A stretch of 5,499 nt of DNA from assembly GCA_003553005.1 (NCBI GenBank), contig PUPG01000225.1, positions 1-5,499 of the forward strand, given 5' to 3'. Under the pieces are notes generated by a model. That model ran no database searches, was not told the origin of the DNA, and saw only the letters and a program-made list of their open reading frames with translations. Every line of letters begins with the position of its first letter. Within the stretch, counting starts at the first letter, position 1. Positions 1-5,112 of the stretch are shown in pieces. The translations under genes were made by a program, and so were the position numbers. The stretch comes from Bacteroidales bacterium (GTDB taxonomy: Bacteria > Bacteroidota > Bacteroidia > Bacteroidales > UBA7960).

Positions 1-44
1 ACAGCCAAACATTGCGACCATACCTTTTCGTAAGCTTGCTCCAT
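1..44 (-). CDS. dnaA: DnaA, chromosomal replication initiator (N-terminal fragment, cut by window edge)
   Basis: Only the first 14 codons and two bases of codon 15 are present, because the gene runs off the left edge. Reading back from the ATG at 44-42, the peptide is MEQAYEKVWSQCLA followed by a GTN codon (Val). The W-x-x-C-L pattern a few residues after the start is typical of DnaA domain I, as in E. coli (LWQQCLARL) and Bacteroides-type DnaA. DnaA binds DnaA boxes at oriC, opens the duplex and recruits helicase; domain I is the part that self-associates and contacts helicase or its loaders. The A/T-rich upstream region with a near DnaA box agrees with this. No strong Shine-Dalgarno sequence is visible before the ATG, which is common in Bacteroidota. 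The call rests on a very short peptide plus context, so another protein starting with this pattern is possible. Confidence 0.72.
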   Translation of the reverse strand, partial: MEQAYEKVWSQCLA

Positions 45-73
45 GCGTTGTTTTGGTTTTAGTGGAATTCGGT

Positions 74-102
74 GATCAAAAACGTTGATCTTGATAATCA
101 AG
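74..102. repeat. Clustered TTGAT/ATCAA inverted repeats upstream of dnaA
   Basis: Four copies of one pentamer occur in 29 bases: ATCAA at 75-79, TTGAT at 85-89, TTGAT at 91-95 and ATCAA at 97-101. The outer pair forms GATCAA (74-79) facing TTGATC (85-90) with a 5-base spacer. The inner pair forms the perfect palindrome CTTGAT-A-ATCAAG (90-102). The cluster ends 30 bases from the dnaA ATG. It could be an operator for a dimeric regulator or form alternative hairpins in the dnaA leader. The repeats are read directly; the function is inference. Confidence 0.5.
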
Positions 103-132
103 CACTCAGCAAAAGCCTTTGGGGCAAATAAG

Positions 133-141
133 TTATTAACA
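133..141 (+). other. Near-match DnaA box
   Basis: TTATTAACA matches the DnaA box consensus TTATNCACA at all but one fixed position (A for C at position 6). It lies about 90 bases upstream of the dnaA start, in A/T-rich DNA. A single imperfect box in A/T-rich sequence can occur by chance, so this is a candidate site for DnaA autoregulation or an outlying origin box only. Confidence 0.35.
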
Positions 142-176
142 AAAATTGCTTAAAAAAAGTGAATAAAAAAATGTTT

Positions 177-1109
177 TTAGCCTTGCATTTGTCCTAATTT
201 TGTTGTATGAGATTCGACGAAACTTTCGTTTGCCTGCCGGTCAATGTATACTTGCAACCTTCCGGCATAGGTGCCTCCGTAACCGGCCTGGGCAATGGTT
301 ACTGCTTGTCCTGCCTTGTTTTTCACGACCGCAGGCGGATCAAGCAAGGTGTGTGTATGACCGCCTATGATCAGATGGGTAAGGCGGGTTTCTTCGGCTA
401 CCCTGGTATCGCTCACCTTATCGTCCTCATATTTGTAGCCCAGGTGGGACAAACAGATGATCAGGTCGCACCCATATTCTCTGTGCAGTTTTTCTTCCAT
501 GTCCCTCGCTACGGCAATGGCGTCCATATATACGGTATTCCCGTAAAGGTTTCTGCTGACCAGTCCATCCAATTCAATGCCGAGTCCATATACACCTATT
601 TTCAGGTCACCCCGGTGAATAATGGTATAATCCTTCACCTTACCGGCTAGTATGGTATCGCTGAAATCGTAATTGGCAGCCAGGAAGGGAAAATCAGCAT
701 AGGGCAGCACTTCCAGGAACCCATCCTTGCCATTGTCAAATTCATGGTTTCCAAATGCGACCGCATCATAGCCCATTTTGCTCATCAGCTTCAGTTCTGG
801 TTTACCACCATACAGATTAAAATACGGGGTTCCCTGGAACACATCACCAGCATCCAGCACCAGGACGTGCGGGTTTTCTTGCCGGGTTTGATTGATCAAT
901 GCCGCAATCCTCGCAAATCCGGCCATTCCCGGGTATTCAGCATCATCTTCCGGATACGGGTCCAGTCGGCTGTGCAGGTCGTTGGTATGAATGATGACGA
1001 CCTTACTGAGTCCGGCATCGCGCAGGGCCAGTGCCGGAAGTCCGGCAAGCGAAGCTGCCCCGGCTATTCCGATCGTTTTCAGAAATCTGCGTCTATTAAG
1101 GTTATGCAT
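177..1109 (-). CDS. Tat-exported metallophosphatase, catalytic half of a split 5'-nucleotidase
   Basis: This 310-residue protein matches the N-terminal catalytic domain of UshA-type 5'-nucleotidases, which hydrolyse nucleoside 5'-phosphates (and in UshA also UDP-sugars) outside the cytoplasm. Residues 6-28 form a twin-arginine signal: RRRFLK, a hydrophobic stretch and an ALA cleavage motif. The calcineurin-like two-metal motifs follow in order: HTNDLH (Asp44, His46), DAGD (Asp89), GNHEFD (Asn121, His122, Asp125), SHLG (His222) and GGHTH (His251, His253). His122 and Asp125 correspond to the UshA catalytic dyad. The chain ends just after this domain, so the substrate-binding C-terminal domain is absent; it is encoded by the gene two bases upstream. 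The ATG at 1109 is chosen because it gives a complete Tat signal and has AAGGA about ten bases before it, inside the end of the previous gene. True substrate is not fixed by sequence. Confidence 0.9.
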   Translation of the reverse strand: MHNLNRRRFLKTIGIAGAASLAGLPALALRDAGLSKVVIIHTNDLHSRLDPYPEDDAEYPGMAGFARIAALINQTRQENPHVLVLDAGDVFQGTPYFNLYGGKPELKLMSKMGYDAVAFGNHEFDNGKDGFLEVLPYADFPFLAANYDFSDTILAGKVKDYTIIHRGDLKIGVYGLGIELDGLVSRNLYGNTVYMDAIAVARDMEEKLHREYGCDLIICLSHLGYKYEDDKVSDTRVAEETRLTHLIIGGHTHTLLDPPAVVKNKAGQAVTIAQAGYGGTYAGRLQVYIDRQANESFVESHTTKLGQMQG

Positions 1110-1111
1110 GC

Positions 1112-1885
1112 TTATTTCATCCTTATTCGTCCGTCCAATTCGCTGTTAATTTTTTCTCCGCGTTCATCAAGCGCAATGACATGCGCGATGATGGCATCCC
1201 GGATTCTTTTGCCCAGCACTTCTTCCTCGATCGCATCAAGAAAGAAACGCATGTCGTCTCCACCGCCCGCCAGGTAGTCTGAGGTCAGTACTTTGTAATT
1301 GCGTGAGTCGTCAAAGGGTTCTCCCTGGATGTAGACTTCATCGACCTGGTCATCTGTAACGACCAGCTCAATGCCGCTCACCGGCATGCCCACATTGGCC
1401 TGCGCAAGGTACTCAAAAGCTTCCAGGGTGCTTTCCGGGGTGAGGGTCAGTACCAGCATTTCATTCTCAAAAGGCATCAGCTCAAAGATGTTGGCACGGG
1501 TAACCGGACCTTCAGGCAGAGGTGCACGCAACCCCCCATAATTCAGCAGGGTAAAATCGATTGGCCGGCCATCATCGGGGATGTAAAGATCCTGTCCTTG
1601 CTTCATGATGAGATCCGCCACGAAGTTATTCAGCAAACCCTCGGGAGTTCCCCGCTCCAGTCGCTGCGCAGAATGCGCAAGCACCACTTCCATCTCCTCT
1701 TCGAGGGTCTCACGGTAAATGGCAATGATGGAATCCACAGCCTGATCCTTTTCGCCAATGTGCTCCTGGTCCACGGGAATCAGTTCTCCTTCAATGTAAA
1801 CGGGTATTTCAGGCACCCCACAGGAAGCAAAAATTAAGAGTATAAAAAGGGTGATACCGATTAAGGAATTTCGGTGCCTATACAT
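1112..1885 (-). CDS. Lipoprotein with 5'-nucleotidase C-terminal (substrate-binding) domain
   Basis: The predicted protein has 257 residues. A lipoprotein signal covers about residues 1-22 (basic start MYRHRN, hydrophobic core, then FASC with Cys22 as the lipidated residue), so the product should be membrane-anchored outside the cytoplasm. The rest resembles the C-terminal domain of UshA-like nucleotidases: GLLNNFVADLI (about 83-93), NYGGLRAPL (115-123), PFEN (138-141) and SDYLAGGGDDM (202-212). In UshA this domain binds the base and sugar. No metal-binding phosphatase motifs are present, so it cannot act alone and probably pairs with the metallophosphatase encoded two bases downstream. I chose the ATG at 1885; a TTG at 1921 in the same frame adds 12 residues before the signal and is less natural. 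This is the first gene of the two-gene unit, with a candidate promoter at 1962-1993. Confidence 0.87.
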   Translation of the reverse strand: MYRHRNSLIGITLFILLIFASCGVPEIPVYIEGELIPVDQEHIGEKDQAVDSIIAIYRETLEEEMEVVLAHSAQRLERGTPEGLLNNFVADLIMKQGQDLYIPDDGRPIDFTLLNYGGLRAPLPEGPVTRANIFELMPFENEMLVLTLTPESTLEAFEYLAQANVGMPVSGIELVVTDDQVDEVYIQGEPFDDSRNYKVLTSDYLAGGGDDMRFFLDAIEEEVLGKRIRDAIIAHVIALDERGEKINSELDGRIRMK

Positions 1886-1923
1886 GCTATTCGTACGTTT
1901 GGTGGAAAAATTGAATAGCAATA

Positions 1924-1941
1924 TTAAGGTTTATTCCTTAA
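1924..1941. other. Small A/T-rich hairpin in the nucleotidase leader
   Basis: TTAAGG (1924-1929) and CCTTAA (1936-1941) form a perfect 6-base-pair stem around a 6-base loop. On the plus strand the stem is followed by A's, and on the minus strand it is preceded by seven T's, so it does not have the order of an intrinsic terminator for the minus-strand genes. It lies between the candidate promoter and the lipoprotein start and would be part of that transcript's leader. It is weak and may have no role. Confidence 0.3.
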
Positions 1942-1961
1942 AAAAACAATAGCTGGGAAAC

Positions 1962-1993
1962 GAAAATTACATAATTAAAACGCAGGGTTCAAA
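1962..1993 (-). promoter_or_regulatory. Candidate Bacteroidota-type promoter for the split nucleotidase unit
   Basis: On the minus strand, TTTG (1993-1990) is followed after 20 bases by TAATTTTC (1969-1962). The Bacteroidota primary sigma consensus is TTTG near -33 and TAnnTTTG near -7, so this has the right spacing and one mismatch (last G to C). It sits in the only sizeable gap upstream of the lipoprotein gene and would give a leader of roughly 70 bases. It was found by eye, and such A/T-rich strings are common. Confidence 0.4.
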
Positions 1994-2007
1994 CAACAGT
2001 TTATGAA

Positions 2008-2616
2008 TCAGCGGGTATGCATAAATGTTAAATTTGTTTCCCGGAGCAATTTAAACTGATTCAACACTTTTTCTGCATTTTTTTGCCTGATGGAGAATTC
2101 GATACGGCAGCGCAAGCCAAAGTCGTGGGTATGCTGGGGCAGGTCAAACTCTTTCATGACCCGCATCACATCATTCATGGCCGGGTAATCAAAATCGATG
2201 CTGTAGTAATCCCGAATGGTCCTGGTTACAATCTTATTGTTCTCCAGCGCATCCCGTGCAGCGCCCTTGTAAGCATCAATCAGTCCGCGCACACCCAGCT
2301 TCGTGCCCCCGAAGTAGCGCACTACGACAATGAGGGCATTGGTGACCTCAAAGGAGCGCAATTGGCCCCAGATCGGCTTTCCTGCCGTACCCGACGGCTC
2401 ACCGTCGTCGTTGAACTTATGATGCTCCTGGTTGTAACCCAGCACCCACGCATAGCAATGGTGGCGTGCATCGTGATAATCCTTTTTTGCCCTTTCAAGA
2501 AATTCCCTGATCTGTTCCTCATCCCTGACAGGAAAAGCCAGCGCGATGAACTTGCTGCCTTTGTCCTTGTATAAGCCTTCAGATTCCTTGATGATTGTTT
2601 GATAAGTATCTGTCAT
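2008..2616 (-). CDS. YigZ/IMPACT family protein
   Basis: This 202-residue protein belongs to the widespread YigZ/IMPACT (UPF0029) family. Its N-terminal domain carries the family signatures: SKFIA (21-25), DARHHCYAW (49-57), NDDGEPSGTAGKPI (69-82) and VVVRYFGGTKLG (97-108). The last 60 or so residues match the position of the second, ferredoxin-like domain (DUF1949) seen in bacterial members. The molecular function in bacteria is not established; eukaryotic IMPACT regulates Gcn2 and bacterial members have been linked to translation. The ATG at 2616 is preferred over an in-frame GTG at 2658 because it overlaps the ribD stop as ATGA and starts just before the conserved region. Pairing with ribD suggests co-expression rather than a riboflavin role. 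Confidence 0.9.
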   Translation of the reverse strand: MTDTYQTIIKESEGLYKDKGSKFIALAFPVRDEEQIREFLERAKKDYHDARHHCYAWVLGYNQEHHKFNDDGEPSGTAGKPIWGQLRSFEVTNALIVVVRYFGGTKLGVRGLIDAYKGAARDALENNKIVTRTIRDYYSIDFDYPAMNDVMRVMKEFDLPQHTHDFGLRCRIEFSIRQKNAEKVLNQFKLLRETNLTFMHTR

Positions 2617-3677
2617 ATTTTTGCGTGGTTGCCTATGTTTCGGAAATAGTAAAAGCACTCCTTTCCGATGTGGGCTTCGGTCATCTTGCCGGGACTGGCA
2701 ATGCGCGGTGCTTCAGTCCCCTGACCAAAAAAATGGGATCCGGTAAAAATCCGTGCCTCGTCCCACAAATTCTTGTCGATGAAGCCCTGCAAAAGATGAC
2801 GACCACCTTCCACGATCATTGACTGGTAACCTTCCTGGTATAAACGGCCCATAAGCTGGTCCAAAAGAAGCTCATCAAACCCCATTTTCCAATATTGGGT
2901 GTCACCCTGGGATTTTTCCGTTTTTTCATTGATGATGATCGTCTTTTGGCTATCGTCCAGCAATGCTAAATTGGCTGGCAAGACCAGGTCCTGGTCCAGT
3001 ACAATGCGCAAGGGGTTTTCCCCGTGCCAGTCACGCACATTCAACCTGGGATTGTCTTTCAGGGCTGTTTGCGTACCCACCATGATCAGCGGCTCTTGCG
3101 TTCGCCACTTGTGTACGAGCATGCGGAGTTTTTCGCTGGTGATCCAGGTGGGGCGGTTGATGGCCCCTGGCATGCGTTCCGCATCAATCAATCCATCAGT
3201 GGTCTGGGCCCATTTCAGGATGATGTACGGCCGTTTTTTTTCATGGAAGGTAAAAAAGCGCTTATTCAGCTCCCGGCAGGCATCTTTCAATACACCAACC
3301 TTCACCTCACATCCACGGGAGCGAAGACGGGCAATGCCTTTGCCGGCCACCTCATCAAAAGGGTCCACAGCGCCCACCACCACCCGTGGAATCTTGTTTT
3401 CCAGGATCAGGTCCGTACAAGGCGGGGTCTTCCCCTGGTGGCAGCAGGGTTCCAGGCTGACATACATGGTAGCCTCCCGCAGCTTCCACTTGTCCTTCAC
3501 TGAAGCAATGGCATGCACCTCAGCATGCGCATCGCCATATCGCTGGTGATAACCCTCGCCGATAATCTTTTTGTTATGCACCACTACCGCACCCACCATG
3601 GGATTGGGCGCCACCCGCCCAAGGCCCCCACGAGCCAGGTCAATACAGCGCTGCATATATAACTCATCCGTTTGCAT
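2613..3677 (-). CDS. ribD: RibD, bifunctional riboflavin biosynthesis deaminase/reductase
   Basis: This 354-residue protein catalyses two consecutive cytoplasmic steps of riboflavin synthesis: deamination of the pyrimidine made from GTP by GTP cyclohydrolase II, then NADPH-dependent reduction of its ribose side chain. The N-terminal cytidine-deaminase-like domain (about 1-145) has the zinc motif HAEVHA (His51, catalytic Glu53) and PCCHQGKTPPC (zinc ligands Cys78 and Cys87), with APNPMVG (23-29) and GAVDPFDEVAGKG (102-114) as further signatures. The C-terminal reductase domain (about 149-354) shows RPYIILKWAQTTDG (149-162), WITSE (178-182), DNPRL (208-212) and VEGG (289-292). Length is normal for the family and all key residues are present. 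The ATG at 3677 has AAGGA nine bases upstream. The TGA overlaps the next gene's ATG. Other rib genes are not in the window. Confidence 0.97.
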   Translation of the reverse strand: MQTDELYMQRCIDLARGGLGRVAPNPMVGAVVVHNKKIIGEGYHQRYGDAHAEVHAIASVKDKWKLREATMYVSLEPCCHQGKTPPCTDLILENKIPRVVVGAVDPFDEVAGKGIARLRSRGCEVKVGVLKDACRELNKRFFTFHEKKRPYIILKWAQTTDGLIDAERMPGAINRPTWITSEKLRMLVHKWRTQEPLIMVGTQTALKDNPRLNVRDWHGENPLRIVLDQDLVLPANLALLDDSQKTIIINEKTEKSQGDTQYWKMGFDELLLDQLMGRLYQEGYQSMIVEGGRHLLQGFIDKNLWDEARIFTGSHFFGQGTEAPRIASPGKMTEAHIGKECFYYFRNIGNHAKI

Positions 3678-3906
3678 CTGTTTCCATCCTTATGCCAAAA
3701 ATGACCAACCCGCAACTCCCGAATACATCATCCTCACCATTCCTTTTGCTCACCCTCACCCTCGACCCGCTTCATGCCCTCACCCCAAACTTCAAACTTC
3801 AAACTTCAAACTTCAAACTTCAAACCCCATAACCCCTCCACACGCCACCTTACCCAATACACCACAAATCCCCCGGGCAACCTCAACCTTAACCTTAACC
3901 TCAACC
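3678..3906. other. Repeat-rich intergenic region with strong strand asymmetry
   Basis: This 229-base gap separates the phosphatase from ribD. The plus strand is built mostly from C, A and T; between about 3730 and 3906 I count only around seven G's. It contains a hexamer array at its right end, a heptamer array in the middle, and CCC/CCCC runs at 3753-3786 that put G-tracts on the minus strand. I see no gene, no RFN (FMN riboswitch) motif and no clear intrinsic terminator. The ribD promoter should lie here, but no good consensus was found outside the repeats. Confidence 0.7.
3786..3825. repeat. Heptamer tandem array CTTCAAA, five full copies
   Basis: Five perfect CTTCAAA units run at 3790-3796, 3797-3803, 3804-3810, 3811-3817 and 3818-3824, with partial units on each side. 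On the transcribed minus strand this reads TTTGAAG repeated. No mismatches are seen, which suggests recent slippage or active homogenisation. The array lies 109-148 bases upstream of the ribD start. Confidence 0.95.
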
Positions 3907-3908
3907 TC
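3879..3908. repeat. Hexamer tandem array AACCTY, five copies, reaching the phosphatase stop codon
   Basis: Units AACCTC, AACCTT, AACCTT, AACCTC and AACCTC run without gaps from 3879 to 3908. They differ only at the last base. On the minus strand they read RAGGTT. The last unit supplies two bases of the TGA stop (3909-3907) of the phosphatase gene, so the array begins at the gene's end. Adjacency to a second, unrelated tandem array is notable. Confidence 0.9.
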
Positions 3909-5091
3909 AAATATACCTAAGCGATACTTCCTTCAAAAACTTCTCCTCCAATATGCCAGCGATCTTTTTCATGACGGAGCGGCGGATTTCCAGTTCGACC
4001 GGCAGGTTGGGATCCTGGTGCGCCACATTGATGGCCGTGCCGGTCACCAGGTGAATGGCATCACTTTCCAGAATCTGCTTGACGATCAGGTCTGCCGGAC
4101 CTTTGCCCAGCTCGGTCCGTGGACTGTATTGTTTGAGCAATTCTGCAGTCTTGCTGAGGGTCAGGATGCCCTCGGTCACCAGGTCGACGCCTTCCATAAA
4201 GGACAGTGGGGGCAGGTCGGGATCATCAAACTCCAGGGTATCTGTAATCGGGATGTTCAACTCCCTGGACACAATATCTGCAGTCGTCCCCCCACAAAGG
4301 ATTTTTCGCCCCCTAAAGTCCTTCACCAGGTGGGCGAGCTCCTTGTCTTTTTCCTTTTCGTAAGGCGGTCCGCTGCATATCAGCAGGTGCCGGGGTTCAC
4401 GAAAATAGATGACGGCCGCACTGGTGTCATCTTTGGCCTGGTACCCATCGTTGGCATGGGCCTTGTTCACCACCAGCGATGCGAGCTTGCCGGCGGAGAT
4501 GCGCGGCTTGTCGTTCACCAGCGACAGCACATGCTCGCGCACATTGTCGTATCCCCATCCCAGCAAGTATTTTCCTTTGCCAAGACCCGACTGCGTAATG
4601 CCATCGGTCATGAGCAGAACGCGATCTTCCTTCTGTACCCTGAACGTGCAAGCCCGCAGCTCTCTTTCAGACCGGTCATCGGCCTCCAGCCTGATCGTCT
4701 GCCAATCTGGTTCCATCAGCTCCTTCTCACGCATCACCAGGGCATCCGGATTGTCATAGTTCAGGATGGTACATTGGCCATCCTTGTCGATATCCACAAT
4801 GGTAAATGTGGCATAGCTGATTTTTCGCTCCGCGCAGACGGGAAGGGTGTTCATGATGATCTCAGCGATCTTGTGCGCATCTTTGTGCTCCTTGGTAAAG
4901 TTGATCGCCATGGTGGCCGTGAGGGTGGCCAGGAGGTTGGCCTTGACGCCGTGGCCCATCCCATCGGAAAGCACCACGACGGTGCGACCCTCTTCCTTGA
5001 CCTTCTCCGACAAAAACATGTCGCCGCATATGCGCTCACCCTGATGATTGCGCTGCGAAGACCCCACCTCTATGTAAAAATGATTGTCCAT
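3907..5091 (-). CDS. SpoIIE/PP2C-type phosphatase with a conserved C-terminal extension, linked to a sensory hydrogenase
   Basis: This 394-residue protein is predicted to be cytoplasmic. Residues 1 to about 230 form a SpoIIE-like PP2C Ser/Thr phosphatase domain: CGD (22-24), LSDGMGHGVKAN (41-52, metal ligand Asp43), YATF (93-96), MTDGI (161-165, Asp163) and KDDTS (220-224, Asp221/Asp222). These acidic residues match the metal sites of the family, so it should be active. Residues about 235-394 are a second region outside the PP2C fold, with CGGTTADI (266-273), DLVTEGILTL (303-312) and NVAHQDPNLP (355-364). From memory, phosphatases encoded beside PAS-type [FeFe]-hydrogenases in Clostridia and other anaerobes share this layout. 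It starts 21 bases after the hydrogenase-like gene and is probably co-transcribed. The substrate, perhaps a phosphorylated regulator such as an anti-sigma antagonist, is unknown. Confidence 0.85.
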   Translation of the reverse strand: MDNHFYIEVGSSQRNHQGERICGDMFLSEKVKEEGRTVVVLSDGMGHGVKANLLATLTATMAINFTKEHKDAHKIAEIIMNTLPVCAERKISYATFTIVDIDKDGQCTILNYDNPDALVMREKELMEPDWQTIRLEADDRSERELRACTFRVQKEDRVLLMTDGITQSGLGKGKYLLGWGYDNVREHVLSLVNDKPRISAGKLASLVVNKAHANDGYQAKDDTSAAVIYFREPRHLLICSGPPYEKEKDKELAHLVKDFRGRKILCGGTTADIVSRELNIPITDTLEFDDPDLPPLSFMEGVDLVTEGILTLSKTAELLKQYSPRTELGKGPADLIVKQILESDAIHLVTGTAINVAHQDPNLPVELEIRRSVMKKIAGILEEKFLKEVSLRYI

Positions 5092-5112
5092 GTTTGTGCG
5101 TTGCCGCCTGCC

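Larger units (their letters stand above)
45..176. promoter_or_regulatory. A/T-rich dnaA upstream region, possible regulatory or origin-proximal DNA
   Basis: This 132-base gap lies between the metallophosphatase stop and the putative dnaA start. The part farther from dnaA (about 125-176) is made of A- and T-tracts with very little G or C, like a leader or an unwinding element. The part nearer dnaA (74-102) contains clustered TTGAT/ATCAA repeats. The gap should hold the dnaA promoter, but I found no convincing TTTG-N20-TAnnTTTG pair; the best -7-like string on the minus strand (AATTTTTG, near 146) lacks a clear -33 partner. There is no good GC-rich terminator hairpin for the upstream gene, so read-through into dnaA is possible. 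Confidence 0.45.

Noticed and set aside
85..101. FNR/CRP-type operator (TTGAT-N4-ATCAA)
   Set aside because: The half-sites match, but the spacers between facing TTGAT and ATCAA are 1 or 7 bases, not 4.
207..1277. Plus-strand open frames opposite the split nucleotidase genes
   Set aside because: They are antisense to genes with complete catalytic and signal motifs, and their translations match no family I know.
1886..1921. Longer start (TTG at 1921) for the lipoprotein gene
   Set aside because: It would add 12 residues before a normal lipoprotein signal; the ATG at 1885 gives a better signal peptide.
1924..1948. Intrinsic terminator after the YigZ-family gene
   Set aside because: The stem is only 6 A/T-rich pairs, and the T-run precedes it on the minus strand instead of following it.
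2617..2658. Longer start (GTG at 2658) for the YigZ-family gene
   Set aside because: It would lie well inside ribD and adds non-conserved residues; the ATG at 2616 forms the ATGA overlap and fits the family length.
2899..3549. Plus-strand open frames opposite ribD
   Set aside because: They are shadows of ribD; the Ser/Arg/His-rich translation has no domain-like pattern.
3786..3825. CRISPR-like repeat array
   Set aside because: The units are 7 bases with no spacers, so this is a simple tandem repeat.
3678..3906. FMN riboswitch upstream of ribD
   Set aside because: The conserved RFN segments are not visible on the minus strand, and the region is low-complexity repeat.
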